Positions 42,886 to 56,545 of a stretch of DNA of 64,000 bases are shown here, one piece after another. The stretch is from Metallyticus violacea (taxonomy: Eukaryota; Arthropoda; Insecta; Mantodea; Metallyticidae): NCBI GenBank assembly GCA_030762175.1, contig CM060831.1, forward strand, positions 33,328,501 through 33,392,500, written 5' to 3'. The translations under genes were made by a program, and so were the position numbers. The notes under the pieces are model-generated. The model saw only the letters and a program-made list of their open reading frames with translations. It had not been told where the DNA came from and searched no databases. Position 1 is the stretch's first letter. The number at the start of each line of letters is the position of its first letter.

Positions 42886-45800
42886 TGTATAAAACATTGT
42901 TAACCTGTTTAATTCAATGATTTCGCTAACAAGTAAGATGTTTAAAGCCTAAAATGTCTGTGACGCCTTAAAATCTTGTAGAGCATTGAAGGAGCTACAT
43001 GTTGCTGTGTCATCCTCCTTGCATTCCGGAGCGGATGATCAGATGAAACCGCGAAAAAGCCTTGGTCACAGAGTTCTTCTCAAGTTTCATATATAGAATG
43101 TACGTCATAAATACGTGGACTTCCGCTTAACTTGTGTTTGTAAGATTAAACCGACAAGTTAGTTGCCAATAAGTGTTTCAGGCTTGCAGCCTCCAGTTTA
43201 CAGCTTGTATCACAAAAAGCACAGTTTCATTACAAAAGCTTCTCTTCATACAATAGCTGTTTCTGAAGTCTGCATGTGTTGTCAGTATCTTTGATTAGCA
43301 CACTTTTGAATCAATAACTTTTGTCGGAAATTAGTGTAGGCGATATCTTTTATCACAAATGACTTAAAAAGGTGCTGAATATCAAGTTTCCGCTCATCCC
43401 TGCCTTCTCATCGACAGTCAAATTGGGGCATCAGCGGTAGTGGAAAGATAGCAAGTCAGAAATCGGAAAACTAAACTGTTAATGTGTCGACTGAAGCTAT
43501 GCGAGAACTCATCTAGATGTTAGATGAAACACAGGAATTTTCAAGATCTCTTACGACATAGATTAGTGCTTATTACACCAGTCTTAAATACAGTACCATT
43601 ATATGCTTTTAGTAAAAATATAAATACTAAAATATACTAAGTTTACTCACGGCGACCCTATCTTCCTTTTTTCGATTGCGGTGGTTGCACTTTCCCGGAA
43701 CCGCAATCACACGGCCGGTACTCACATAACCTCACTGTTCAATTTCTGTAATGCACCATTACTTTGAAATCCGAAATTCGGCTTTAAACAGGACAAAATA
43801 AGAAAACGAAACAAGCCCTAGAAATAGAAAGAGTGCAAGAAACAGAAATTCCAATATATTTAACATATGAATCTAAGGGAAGAGAGATTTGGAACGATAA
43901 TTACAAGTAGATGTAAGATTGTAAAGGCCAAGATATTTAATACTGAGAAAAACGTCTCGTTATTTTACATTCACATTTTTATGATAGGGGAAACTTCTCA
44001 CCGCAGTTGACAAGCAGACGGCGATGAACGCGCCTGAAGTGCAGTGAGATTAACAAATGAACAGCCAAGGCTGACAATTAAGTAGGAGCAGTTCATATCC
44101 CTCTTTTCGTGCCCCTTCTCCTTGAAGAACCGGTTTTGCTGCAGGTTGCAGCGGCCGGACATGGAAGGCGAAACTCCACGGTCCGGATATCAGTCAGTCA
44201 TTGGACCAACCGGTCATCACTTGAGCTGTGATTAAGTGCGTGGTGGACGTTAATACTTCCGGCACGAGGGACGATCAAATTGCGTGTTTGTTGTGTCTGA
44301 GCTGTGATTATTTCACCAGAGCAAGTTCCAGACTTGTGCAGAGTTCGAGGGGGCTGGTAATTTGCATTAGAAACGGCAGTTCAACTGACTGTCCAAGGCC
44401 AGATGCAAAAGTCGCTGAAGGTTCTTGGCCAGCAGAATGTGTAACCTGTAGGGATAAGCGTGTTACTTATATGTAATAGACAACAGAGAAAATTGTTCAC
44501 ACCTTGCGGTGTATTAAATTTGGTGATAATAGGCACAAATGGCTTTATAAACCTAAAAGTTCACCTTAAAAAAATTGGCGCCATAATCTTCTGCAGATGA
44601 GTGTGATGTGCAAGTTTGCTCATGTGATAGTTTGGGAACATTATGGGAGTAAATTTAATCGTCATTTTTTGTAGGTCTGTATAATGGCCAAATTGTCTTT
44701 TTGCGTGGGAGAATGGTGTTGTACTTGAAACTAGAAGTATATTCCCCCGGAAGGGAAAGCAAATGTTTAACAATCTTAAATTAGTCTTAAGTTGCTGTAG
44801 TTGTGACAAATAGGACTAACTTAGGTTCTTCCTTAAAATTACGCAACATCTCTTAAAATATTGAAACCTAAGTGCAAATAATTATTTATTTACTTTAAAA
44901 TCAAAACATTAAACCCGAAATTAAATATTTAAGGAAAGTATTAAATATAAAGAGGGGTAAAAATAATCTTTTTGTTTTATGTGCCGTTTTAAAATTTGGG
45001 CTTTTCTGTTTATTTTGATATGATTTTCATTAATGTTCTTTGTTTATAAATATTTTAATACATTTTAATGATGTTACTGCAAAAGCCCTTTTTATTTTTA
45101 TTTCACAAGCACTTGTTCAGTTCAAATTCTATATTTCAGGAACGATTTGCTCTAGAGGATTGTGGTTTGCCTTGAATGAAGAAAAAGTTGTATTTCATAA
45201 ATTCGCAGCGTTTTTATTCTATGATATTCTTTTTTGTTTTACAATGTTGAAGGGTTTTAGTTGGTGTTTCTCAAAAAGTTAGTTTTTCTTTAAATTTTTT
45301 TCCTACAATTATGGAAAAAATACATTTTTTTTTGCATAAGTTTCCAATTATTTACGATCTGTATAAGGTATCACTTTAACTTTTACCACTTAATCAAGAT
45401 ATTATTGTGATGATGTGGATATATTATCATACAGCAAGGACAAAATATGGCAACGTAAAAAAATAAAGTGTTAGGAAGAAAATAGAAAAAAAATAATTAA
45501 GAATAATTTATCATTTACTTCAGAATTATAGTATAGTAGTGAAAATAGATCAGCATATTTAAATTATGTGCAGCTGTATGTTTTAAAGTTCTTTTCATTA
45601 GCGTTAATAGTCATTGAGAAGATGGGAATAAGTTGGTAAATTTAACATTACAAGATAGGCCTTTCATACTCCCCTTAAGTTAATCGTCTATTTCCCTATT
45701 TTTTAAATCGCATTTTTATATTTCTCACAATGTAATCTAAACCAGACACTGAAAATGATTTTTTATATTATTGAAATATTTTATGTAATGACAGAATCCC

Positions 45801-46980
45801 ATGTAGGCTTAAGTCACACAGTTACAGGATAGTTTCAATGTTTTAAACAAAACAGTATATCATTCTCACTGAATTTCAAATGAAGAGATGAGTAAATAGC
45901 TTCCTTTGGATGGTACAGATCTTTGAAGTCAGAAACCGTAGAAGTTGAAAATGATCTAAGATTTCATTTAACTGCTGTCGCCTGGCGTCCATAATCAAAG
46001 CTTTTTCGTTAAAACAATTTAAGGAAATGACTCTCTGTCACTAAATCTAATTATCGCCTAATTTCAAAGAACTGAAAAGAATGCGCCTGATCCATGGTGG
46101 CCACGGTTCCAAATTTCAGGTGTAAATTATAATAATACCATTTCAGTTAAAAAGCTCTAAATACACCATTAGAGAACATTTTGGCGGACCCCTTGTAATA
46201 TTTGAGAACCCCAAGGGGTTCGAAAACCGTTTGGGAAACATTGGCCTAAAAATTCGGAAAAATGAAGAGAACAACGTAACAAGCGCATGCAAATATATTT
46301 GGTAATGCGTTTTGTTGTCGGAAGTGTTCCCGCATGAGTGGGAAGCAGATATTGCTTCATACTTTTTTGTTTTAGTATCATTGATTTTATTTAGAATAGG
46401 GCAAAGATGATTCTAACAAACGAAACTTCTGCATGGAATTTAGAAGGAAACAACTCTCCAGTTCGAAAGAAATATTAATGAATTTAAAAAAAACCGCTGG
46501 AAAGTAATACAGTGAAAATGAATTAATTGGCATAAAGATGAGAGAGGTTAATGTACTTGCGCCATGCAACGAGAGGCATTAAGAAGTAATATTTAGCTTT
46601 GCTTTATTTTAGTTTCATATACACGGTGTCTCAGAATCGCCGTTCATTTTTTCAAGTTATGCCATCTTATACTTTCACAGCACGCATGCCATATTGGTTG
46701 CATCTTACAGGGGTTTTAGGGAATGGACAAAGAATTATTTAAATACATTTTTTCGTTTACTTTTCTATGTATATTTTCATTTCCGAATAACCTACATAAT
46801 TGATATTCATCAATGAACAGTTATTAATACATGTTTATTATCACCTCTACTTATGTACCTACATTAAATATAATATTTTAGCTGTTATTAGTAAAGTAGT
46901 AAAAGTATTTATGCAGTGACAGTCAGTGAAACAAAGAGAATATATAAATATGAATTATCTGTTCAGTAGTCTGGTATTGA
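42886..46980. other. Long stretch without recognised gene
   Basis: About 44000-44470 is richer in GC and CpG than its surroundings and holds an 82-codon frame from 44228 without recognised motif. It might be a promoter or first exon, but nothing confirms that. A motif ACGGTGTCTCAGAATCGCC near 46624 resembles transposon ends of other arthropods. Confidence 0.35.
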
Positions 46981-46982
46981 CT

Positions 46983-46991
46983 TGTGTGTGT

Positions 46992-47026
<35 letters not shown>
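46983..47026 (+). repeat. (TG)n microsatellite
   Basis: About 20 TG dinucleotides, with one interruption (GTATGT). Confidence 0.97.
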
Positions 47027-47027
<1 letters not shown>

Positions 47028-50000
47028 AATTAGCTGTTGCTTTATCCAACTCGTACATCGAAATGTCCGCTGCCTATTCCGGAAAATTTTGTGCTATTTT
47101 GGGACACTGTATACTGGATCTTTGTCAAATTCTTTACTCGAATTATGGTATTTTTAATATAATCTGCTTGCATATCTATGGCTTTGTTCCACCTAGATGT
47201 CAGTACCTCTCTCAAGCGTCGTCTTACTACGACTAGTAATCGTCCAATTTCTTTCCGCGGATTACATATTTTAAGAGTTCCGTAAAGAAGTACCAACTCT
47301 ACATTCCGAATCTTGCATCTCTCATGACAAAAACACATTTTAGGCATGACTTACATGATGTATAAATTTAGAAAGATTTTACAACAGTGATATTGCATTT
47401 TAATTCACTTTCATTAAACTATAAAAAAATTGCATTATAATGAATTAAAAAACAAGCTATCATTTAAAAATATATTCCCTTTCACACCTTCAATGGAATA
47501 GTAGACGAATTCATTCACCTGAAAACAAATGTTCTAATTTCTCTTAAAATAATTTTTACACATATTACACATAACATGTTCTTCCTCAATATGTTATATG
47601 TGATCTACACGATAGATTTAAATCAACTCGACAGAGGATCGATATTTTGAATGATACATTAAAATCTAATCATTTACTCCCGTTCATTTTTTCGATGCTT
47701 ATTTCAGAACAAGTTGATCGTAACAATTTACACAACGGATGCTCATTTTTATAGAGGAAAACCTGAATGTGATTGGGTAAGGCGGTTCTCCAATGCAGCA
47801 GATACCGTGCGGCTGACTACAACCTCTGGGAAAGACCAGTTAGCACTTGTAGAATGCTGTTGGTTCAGTTTTCAGCATACTTTCTGTAGCCGGCTACACC
47901 TACGCCATGGGTCACGATTACTTTTTTCTTCCTTTTAGCTTCCAAGTTCGTGTCGTTTCTCATCTGTTTGCATCTTCGACACTTTTCTCTCTACGTACAT
48001 GAAAATGTATGCTCTCTTCTATGTATGCTTTCATTTTGTAATTTCTTTATTTATTCCTTTTTATCGGTTATTTATTATCAGTTGATCCGTTTGTTTATTC
48101 TTCCTATTTCATTTTTACTGCCACTTGTTCGCAATAATGCAGAAACCAACCCGGTGTTTACCTGAAGAAAACATTGCCCGTACCCAGAACTCAAATACGG
48201 ATTAGTTTCATAGCAGGCAGAAATGGGATGGGAAGTGGAGGCAGTTGCTCTTACTGAAATGTTATTTAACGTGTATAACTCTGGAGCAGAGAATAATGTT
48301 GAGCTAAGGCTGAATTTTTGTACCTATCTCCTGGAGAAAGGACTAGGTGAGAGAGACACCGGCTGCCAGAATGTACATGCGGTGATTGCACGGAAATAGG
48401 ATGACTGATCCAACGGGAATTGGACGCTGGACATACCAAATGCAAATCTCAAACGTTTGCCGCCTAGGACATCCAGCTCGGTTACAAATAGGTGTCTGAT
48501 AATGTGTTAGAATAGGCACACGCTATGGAAAGTAAAAAGTAATAGTCAATATTTCACTTGTTAGTAACAATTAATGAATCTGAGATTTGTTTGTTCACTT
48601 CACCACCTGGAGGTTTCTTAGTTTAATATGGACGCTCTTTATTCATGATAAACATTACAGTACAACAGAGCATTCTATATTTATAAGAACTAAATATTTG
48701 CATTTATTTCCAAGTTTGACCGAAAGATAAAGATTGAGCACTAAGAGCAGAATTATTAGGGTTTATTGAGGTAACCTCGCCACTGCAAATCGTGTGAATA
48801 GATAGACTTTGCCTGGTATTTTGGGATATTAGTGCCAGACTGTCTGAATACTAGAAAACCTATCTTCTCACATATTAGTCCCTAGAAGTCGGAAGAAGTT
48901 GTTGAAAATGTGAAACATTTTCATTATCCTTCAGAGAGCATATTTGGAATTTTAAGCTCTTTCCCAACAATTTGGTCTCGCAGCAATATATTATTACCTG
49001 ACCGACATATCAAAGGACATTTCTTTCAGTTCAAACTTTTATAGACTAGAGTGCGTCGATATTACCGTTTTAAAATTCATACTAATTAATCAATTTTCAT
49101 TTTACGCAGAATTTTGAAAAATAGGGAGAGAAAGTTGATCAATCTGATTACAGAACCTCGGTAAAGGAGCAGAATAGTATATTGGTGTGGATATACTTAA
49201 GTTTTATTTTGCAGCAGTTCAAAGCCTTAATGCATCAATAGTAATTAATTGTGGCAATTTAATAATGTTTTAAAATGCGAGCTATCAGATTGATGAAATG
49301 CCAATTGTGTTATTTTTAATTTATACCTGTTTCAAATTATAATGGATAGTTTAAACATACTGTATTATATTTTGATAATTGTAACTCACACGCGTGAAAA
49401 CCACGTGACAGAGTAAGCGGTTAATGTATGCTGTCATTTCTTCGAAAAAATAATAATATTATAAATAAAATCAAAGGAGGATCCTTTATTGACCAAGGCG
49501 AATCCAGGTTTTCTTTGCCAAATTTCGATATTAATGTGAATAGAGCAATGTCGTAATTTATAATTATAGAATTTCATAATGCCATGTTCTTTCTTGTCTT
49601 CAAAAGTGACAAAATGGATGGTATTTACGTTAATTTGTTCTTAAGCCTCTCAGTACATTTTAACAGAATTTATGAACCACAGCTGCTGTGATAAAGAGAA
49701 ATGGTAATGAATCCGTCAGCGATTATAGAAATGTTAATTATTATTTAGAGCGCGTAGTACATGTGGACTGTACAGCTTGTTATGACATTTTCAAGTACTT
49801 CATTGAGAGCAGAAAAGGGTGAAATTAGAATTATTTCCTTGAAATGTTTAAATTATTAGACACCTGTATATGTTTGTCTCTATTGAGAAAATTTACTGGA
49901 GTCCGTCTCAAGTGCCGTCGACTGATCCAAAGAAGCTAATAACTTTTCTTATTTATCTTCTTTCATTCCTGTTGTCTTCCTTCTCTGTCATTCTGTTTCA

Positions 50001-50143
50001 CTTCCGTTTGTTCACATTGTTAAATTCTCTCAATTTCTTATCTATTATTATGTTCATGAGATGTTTTGATGTAATCAGTAACACATTTTTGTGCTACAGT
50101 GCTCTTTTGATTTCATATTTTGTTTTACTGGGTCTTTCACTGT
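47027..50143. other. Long stretch without recognised gene
   Basis: A 101-codon minus-strand frame (47347-47042) contains LREVLTSRWNKAIDMQADYI, faintly like a transposase C-terminus, but I cannot place it. The 107-codon frame at 49870 is low-complexity and hydrophobic because the DNA is pyrimidine-rich. Confidence 0.35.
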
Positions 50144-50307
50144 CTTGTCGCCCGTTTCACGGCAGCTGGCATGTCGTGCAGTCAGAGCGGTAACTCCTGG
50201 CGAAGGGAGTGTAGTATCCACTCAAAAGTTTCAAGTTTTCACAATTACAATGAAAATAAGCAATACCTTATGACAGGAGATACTGAAAACGTTGTCCTGC
50301 TATATCC
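50144..50307 (+). repeat. Dispersed repeat family E, copy 1
   Basis: It aligns with 51899-52061. Shared blocks are CGGCAGCTGGC, GAGCGGTAACT, ACAATTACAATGAAAATAA, ACCTTATGA, ACAGGAG and CCTGCTATAT. The segment GCAGTCAGAGCGGTAACTCC resembles a box A, so a short SINE-like family is possible. Confidence 0.75.
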
Positions 50308-50372
50308 GCACATTTTAGCATATTTTTAGAAATGTGTCATTCTCTTGCATCAGCTCATCATCTTAATAAATT

Positions 50373-50652
50373 ACCGCCACGGGTGGCCGAGGTCGTTAAG
50401 GCGCGGACTAGTGAGCGGGAGATCTGGGGTTCAAATCCCGTCAGGATCATCCTCCCTGACTGAGGTTTTTTCCAGGTTTTCTTCAGTCCTCATAACTGGC
50501 AAATGCCGGGTAGTTACCCTAAACTTAGACCTGTAACATTTCCTTCCTTAAAAAATCCTTTCCCAATTTATCATTTCATCTCATGTATCTTCAGTGTCCA
50601 TCGCCTGTGATGCCTCAGTAGTAAAAACGGGCGTTAAACACTGTTAAAAAAA
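50373..50652 (+). mobile_element. SINE family A, well-preserved copy
   Basis: It starts ACCGCCACGGGTGGCCGAGG, with box B GGGGTTCAAATCCCGTCAGG. ACTGAGGTTTTTTCCAGG and CAAATGCCGGGTAG follow in the core. AAAACGGGCGTTAAACACTG and an A7 tail end it. Head sequence and length of the variable arm recall Leu/Ser-type tRNAs. Confidence 0.94.
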
Positions 50653-51898
50653 TCTTCTTAAATTTAGTCGATTTCTCGCCTGATAATATCTTTCAGTTCT
50701 TCCAGTTTGTGGAGGTTTGTTCCATACACTTTATTTTTCAACTTTCCCCATAAATGTAAATCACCTGCTTTCCCATCACGGTACCGTACTAGCCATATCT
50801 CTAACATTTTTCTGAATGAAAATTATCGCTAAAGCTTAGTCTTACTGGAAATACCCAGATTTGTATTCATTATAGGCTAATTATTTAACAAGTAATGCAA
50901 TTATGTAATTCCTGTATCTTTCTGCATGTATGGTGTTGAAAAAGAGATAGGCCCTATTACTCTGTGTGCATATTTACTGCTCACCATACGCCTTGTATCT
51001 GTCTTTAGGTTCTGCTCATTGTGTTCTCCCACTCCACCCACTTCCAAGTAAATTATTATCCTATTTTTCTTCCGCTGTGTAATTTCCAGTAATACTGATG
51101 CAAAACAGTATTAATTAATATTATTTAGTTTAGGTGGAGGGTATGTTTGACCTTTTCATTTCCGTTTATAAATTTATTCATTAAAGAAGAAAACTAAAGC
51201 TTTGTGTCTGTGACCTATTTTACAGAATTTTTGCACTTGAGTATTAGCAGTTTCTGTTACATTTTGCTGTTAGCCAATTTAGCGTTGCAGTAATAACTTT
51301 CGGAGCTTATTACATCCTAGTTGTAAACGTATCGTAAATAATACGGCAGCCGACTTCCTTGGTTTCACTTTTTAACTTCTTAACCGGTTTACTTCATCGC
51401 AGACTAATGCTATTTAACGCTGCCATTTGTCCTAAGACTCTTAACTAACTCCATGCGAAGCTAATGTCCAACCACGGTATTAAGGGAAGGGGCAACCAGG
51501 TCGATCGTTCCCTTTTTCAAAAACATTGCGTATCAATGAGACGTTGGTAGAGGTTTAAGATTTTTGCATTCTCATTTGTTGCCAGTCAGTTATTAACGCT
51601 AAACCCCTTTGCGCGTTTAAATGTACAAGTGCATACATAAAACTGAATGCTGTAACGTGGCTACCAACATCACTTTTATAAGTAACTCGATATTATATGG
51701 CGTTAATTTGCTTAAAGCAGTGCAGTTTCTAATAGAACATTAATATTGTTAAAGAACGTGCATATTCATAATCACAATGCTTGAAACTAATACTCCTCGC
51801 TCAGTTCTCAAGGTTCCACATATTTATTGATGCTAAGAAGTTAATCTAACTTAAACCTAACCTAAGATGAAATGCTACAAGTACGGCATCTTTTAAGG
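50653..51898. other. Stretch without recognised gene
   Basis: A short AAACCTAACCTAAG motif near 51853 resembles the insect telomere repeat. Otherwise nothing is recognised. Confidence 0.45.
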
Positions 51899-52061
51899 TT
51901 TTGTCGCTTCGCGGCAGCTGGCGGGTCGGCTGAGCGGTAACTGCCGGCGAAGTGAATGCAATATCCGTGCAACTGATTCAAGATTGCAACTACAATTACA
52001 ATGAAAATAAAAACATACCTTATGAACAGGAGTAGTTGGAAAGGTTGGCCTGCTATATATA
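51899..52061 (+). repeat. Dispersed repeat family E, copy 2
   Basis: This is the second copy of the repeat at 50144-50307, in the same orientation and 1.75 kb away. It has a cleaner head (GGCGGGTCGGCTGAGCGGTA), in which TCGGCTGAGCGG looks like a tRNA box A. Confidence 0.75.
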
Positions 52062-54436
52062 CTGGATGTTAATGAACTACATCGAAATAATTTCAGAGTG
52101 TATATATACTAACAGTTTGAGATAGAAAACGTATGGCCTAACTGTTCTAATTTCGAAGCTATGGCTATAAGTTTTTAAAGCGCCTGTACGCCACTGGCTA
52201 ATGAAGATGCCCCTTTAAAAGTATAATACAGGATAACGAATGGGGGTTCTGAATGTATCACTCAGACACCATGGTTACACATTAGCTTTCGAGTAATGTT
52301 TTCGAGCTCGAGTCTCATTCATCACTCCTCCCCCCCCCCCCGTTTTTTCTGACTGGGGGTCTACTAATACAACGTTTAGCGCACGTTTTAAGTTGATGTT
52401 TCAATTTGTGCACTTAAATCTGAACATACTAAATCATATAAATGCAACCTTTGCTTACAAAAGGAGAATTATGAGTAATCTTAATGAGTTCCGTGTCGTA
52501 TATTCAAAGATTACCTAAATCATTCATAATTCTTTAGTATGCGTATCGCAGCACTTCATATTAAATAAAAAAATAAATAACGGCATGACAAGAATTGAAT
52601 CCACGGCCTGCGGAACATCAGTTTTTGTGTTATGCATTATGCCACACAAGCAATTAAAGAGCTCCCTCTAAGTTACATCATGCAAGAAGGCAGTTAATAG
52701 ATGTTCAGTGTCGCAGTGTCAAATGATTAGTTCGAAATTTGAGGGATTCTTATGACACTAAATATTTAAAACGCTGATGACGAGCTGCGGAAAATCCACA
52801 TTTCTGTGCTCGCAAGGCAGTTTTAAAGACATTCTAAATCAATTTTTCTTCCGGCTTATCTTTAACACCGACTTATCAGTATCTGATGCAAAAATGTTTT
52901 AACACCATAAAACTTTGTTATGTTTAGTAGTGAAAGGGAAAGGGAAAGAAGGATATGTAAACGCGCTACACGTGAAATATTGAGAACTCTGCTATAATTA
53001 CCAGAGTTGAAAATCATTACTTAGAACCGAAAGGATGGAAGATACAGAAGAAGAATGCCAGATAATGAACATAGGAAAGCTAGTAATGGAAGTACAAAGG
53101 CTTACACCTTTTGTTATAGAATATCCGTTTATAATGGATCACAAAGGTTATGTCATACATTTTTATATCAACACTATATGCAGCTACAGGAATAACAAGC
53201 TGTAGGAGATAAGTGTCTTACAAAATGAAGGAAAGGTTAATCTATGGAGGTTGATGGACCTCAAAGTAATTGATGGAAGTAAATTCTGCATCTTCTATCG
53301 GGGACATATTTAAACATCCTCTCTAAACACAACTGTTTGGCATTGCGTGCACGTGACATGTTGTAAAAAACGTTGAGTTGAAGAGACAAACAGCTGTAGT
53401 TCCTCTTGGCATTGTGTCTGTGAGATAGGAAGTCCCATTTATTGCTATCTGGGTGTGCATGTTGGTTGACTGGGAGTATTTTCCCATAGCTGTACATCAA
53501 CATGTCATGTTTGTCTAGGGCTGGGTTGCTCAGATTGCAAACAAATTTCTGCACGACCCTCAAAAACTTGGCACATAAATTTCCCCATGTCTGGAAAGAA
53601 AGTACGTATATGTTGAGATGATTTAAGATTGACATACATTCCATGAAATTCTTCTACAGTGTGTGTAGTAAAGAACACGGAACAAGTACGAATTCCTTAT
53701 TTCAAAAATATTTCATTATATAAATTTTAAATAATTTGTATTTTAAGAAACATTTTGTACTAGAAATAAATATTGGAACTATGCAATTGCAGAAATACAA
53801 GTTAAAAGTATACATTGCTTCTTTTTTGAAGCTTTCTTAATGGTATATAACTAATATTTATTTATTTAATCAAGGAGTTCTTTTATTATAACACATTTTA
53901 AAGAGCTGCGTCGCTTTAAAATACGTAAAAAATAGTCTACTTTTAAAATGGAACAATTATAAATTTTCAAAAATATAGTCCGAAATCAGAAACAGTTTTA
54001 ATAAGTTTGAAAGTTCAAAAATACTCTTAACTTAATACCCATCTAGCATAGAAACTATTGATGATAATCATCCTCATTTCCTCACTTCGTCTGAATAAGT
54101 TCTCAATATTTCGGTTTAATATAAACATAGAAAGAATTTCCTTTCCGATTTCACATGAACTCCCATATAAAAATGTTTGAAAGTATACAAATACGTTCAA
54201 ACATATAACATAATTATTTAAGCTGCAATACAAATAACAAGAGAGTAGTATATTTTATCCATAGTCATATGTACCTAATACAGTGATAGTTTACCGTATT
54301 AAACATATTGTCACATGATTGAAAATTATTCATGTGGGAATTCATCAACTGAATATTAGGCGTTGTTGCATAGCTGTTCTCTAAGAGCAGATTTAAATCC
54401 TTCCCTGTTATGGGATGATAATAATGATAATTCAGA
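52062..54436. other. Stretch without recognised gene
   Basis: It includes a C12 run at 52330-52341. The longest open frame, 127 codons on the minus strand (53644-53261), has no motif or signal peptide that I recognise and starts without supporting context. I leave it unassigned. Confidence 0.4.
52585..52668 (-). mobile_element. tRNA-like sequence, probable SINE head or tRNA relic
   Basis: On the minus strand GTGTGGCATAATGCATAAC resembles box A of Arg-type tRNAs and GTGGATTCAATTCTTGTCAT resembles box B at suitable spacing. Stems are not well formed, so a working tRNA gene is unlikely. Confidence 0.4.
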
Positions 54437-54446
54437 GTAATTGGGA

Positions 54447-54711
54447 TCAGTCCTGGTGGTGTAGTGGTAACCATACTTGCCTCGTAAACAGATCGCGGGT
54501 CCAATCCCGGCCAGGGTGATGAGTTTTTTCTGGCGTAAAAATCCTAAGTATGGAAGAGAAGTAAAGCCATGGGTCCCGTGTTTTACGGCTCCAAAAAGAA
54601 CCTGAAGCCTGAGCAAAATTGATCGGCCGTTTCACGCCCTGAATTGAACGGGACGCCGATGACCTGGGATGTTAAAAAGAGTCCATAAATCTCGTAAATC
54701 AAACAAATCAG
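54447..54711 (+). mobile_element. SINE family B with 10-bp target duplication
   Basis: GTAATTGGGA lies at 54437-54446 and 54712-54721. The head is AGTCCTGGTGGTGTAGTGG, and box B is slightly decayed (GGGTCCAATCCCGGCCAGGG). CACGCCCTGAATTGAACGGG and GATGACCTGGGATG follow, then an A-rich tail. Confidence 0.93.
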
Positions 54712-55129
54712 GTAATTGGGAGAAGGTTGTTCATTCTGATAATAATAGGTATGTTTGCAAATCCACGTTTGTGTAGTGTATAAACACTAACACAATTAAC
54801 ACTAAACCACTCATCTTCAGCAAAAAATAAAGAAACAATGCATTTTATTTATTTCTCAAAAGACTTTTTTTTAATCGTGGCATGCTTGTATTGTCGTAAT
54901 CCATTGGTTATTTGTTCATACCCTGGCCGCATTTTAGATGCACCTTGAAATATGAAATTTTTAGGGCAAAAATAGCGCTCATTTTAGTTTTACTAGGTAA
55001 GGTTAGGTTAGATTAGCCTACAATGGAGAATTATACTTCTTTCAGCATTTATAAAGAATTTCAAGTGCAATATACACACATAAGTTCATGATAATGATTT
55101 ATTTATTAATTTTTGTAAGTTTACACTAT

Positions 55130-55700
55130 TTAGTATTTAATCAATCCGCCTTTAGCATCTATTAAGTCTTTGATTTGCCATTGCATACTGTTGATGCATG
55201 CGTTCAAAAAGCTATGCCGGCATTTTATGCTCCATTCCGAAAACTTTTCATATGACTCTCGCAAGTACTCACCGAGTGCGGGTATAGTTCCATTAAAAAC
55301 GTTTATTAAGGAATAATGGTTACAATAAATATTTATAAAACTAATATTCAAAAACCATAAATACATAAATTACTTATTTTATCATAACACTTGTAGACCA
55401 TCGACCAGGAAAATACTGCACAGCTGGCCATTAAAACTGCAAAACCTATAAGAGAGGCGTTAAACCGACCTCACATTTTCTCAGCACAGGTTCTGAATTT
55501 GATAGCGGCAGAATTGTAAATCTCGAGAGTGCGGGATGTCATTCCTAGAAATTGGTGCTCGTGTTGATTCAAATGCGTCCACAAATAAAAGAATATGAGA
55601 TCAATTGATCGAGGTAGGGCGAACACGTAGACATGATGGATCCCAACGGCCCTGTCAAACAACCGAACGAGAAGACAGACATCATTTACGCATGTTATTA
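55130..55700 (-). pseudogene. DDE (Tc1/mariner superfamily) transposase relic
   Basis: The minus-strand frame starting above 55650 reads FALPRSIDLIFFYLWTHLNQ, matching the RSPDL.P.DFFLWG.LK pattern that carries the last catalytic aspartate, followed by a plausible IKFRTCAE helix. Farther on (about 55225-55135) SMQWQIKDLIDAKGGLIKY matches the C-terminal end of Tc1-type transposases. They may be one broken gene or two overlapping relics. Confidence 0.55.
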
Positions 55701-56368
55701 TGAACACAATGTGCTTCAATTTTAATCAGTGAAACTAAAGCTATGTAACCTATCTGATTTATTATTAAATTTGGGCTAATTTAATCTAATTATCTCTAAA
55801 TCGTTTATCAATATATGATTATAGAACTTAGACCCCAAATGCCTTCCTTATTTTAATTCGGCAGATGTAGCTCATTTGATTCGTTTAATAAACTGCACAT
55901 TGCTTCTGGTGTCATGAACATGGGAATCGGTTTTTAAGCAGTCGAGACTCCTGTGAAACATATCAGTAGTTTTTTTGTGTGAAATAATTTCAAATTTTAA
56001 AACCTGGATTCTATAAAGCAAATTTTGTTGGATGTTACAAATGTTTGTAGAAATATTGTGGCGCATGTAAGCTGTAATAATGCCTACACAATATTCTGTA
56101 ATATTGTCAATGCATTATTACTGCCTACCTGCGCCACAGGATATTTTTAATGCGTGTTTTTGTAATAGGAATGATGTATAAGTTAGTCTTTATAATGCTG
56201 CTCCTTGCATTGGTTCCAGACCTAAAGAGAATATAATAGCGGTAGACAGATAAGCTCGGAAGGTTATTAATTTGTATATTATCTTTCATAATTTATTACA
56301 TATATAGACATTTATTTAACTTTTCTTATACCGTGATCGCATTCCTCTACGCAAACGAAGTTTGTGTA

Positions 56369-56545
56369 CAAGAGTGAAAACTGATTCCCCTTAAGACTAG
56401 ACTTAAAAGTTCCGCTGATGTAGGCATTTGAGCTTGTTTAGTCGTGTTTATCATGTCAGCTGTTTCAGTTACATTTCTGTAGGAAGTTCTTGTTACACTT
56501 TCTACTAAGTATTTGTGTATTGTGGATTTTGTCAAGAATGAGATA
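56369..56545 (+). repeat. Dispersed repeat, copy 2 (5' part of a transposon)
   Basis: It matches 25199-25350 in the same orientation, with identical blocks GCTTGTTTAGTC, GTTTATCATG and TTTCTGTAGGAAGT. It ends just before a transposase-like reading frame, so it is probably the 5' flank of that transposon. Confidence 0.7.

Noticed and set aside
47042..47347. Transposase C-terminus on the minus strand
   Set aside because: LTSRWNKAIDMQADYI is only faintly similar, and no second motif or terminal repeat supports it.
49870..50193. 107-codon hydrophobic ORF as a membrane protein
   Set aside because: The hydrophobicity follows from T-rich DNA, and its 3' part overlaps repeat family E.
50373..50450. 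A Leu/Ser-type tRNA gene
   Set aside because: It is the head of SINE family A, repeated six times with the same downstream body.
53261..53644. 127-codon minus-strand ORF
   Set aside because: No recognised motif, no splice context and no repeat evidence. The length is not exceptional for chance in 64 kb.
55003..55016. Interstitial telomere array (GGTTAGGTTAG)
   Set aside because: Only about two units, too short to be a telomeric array.
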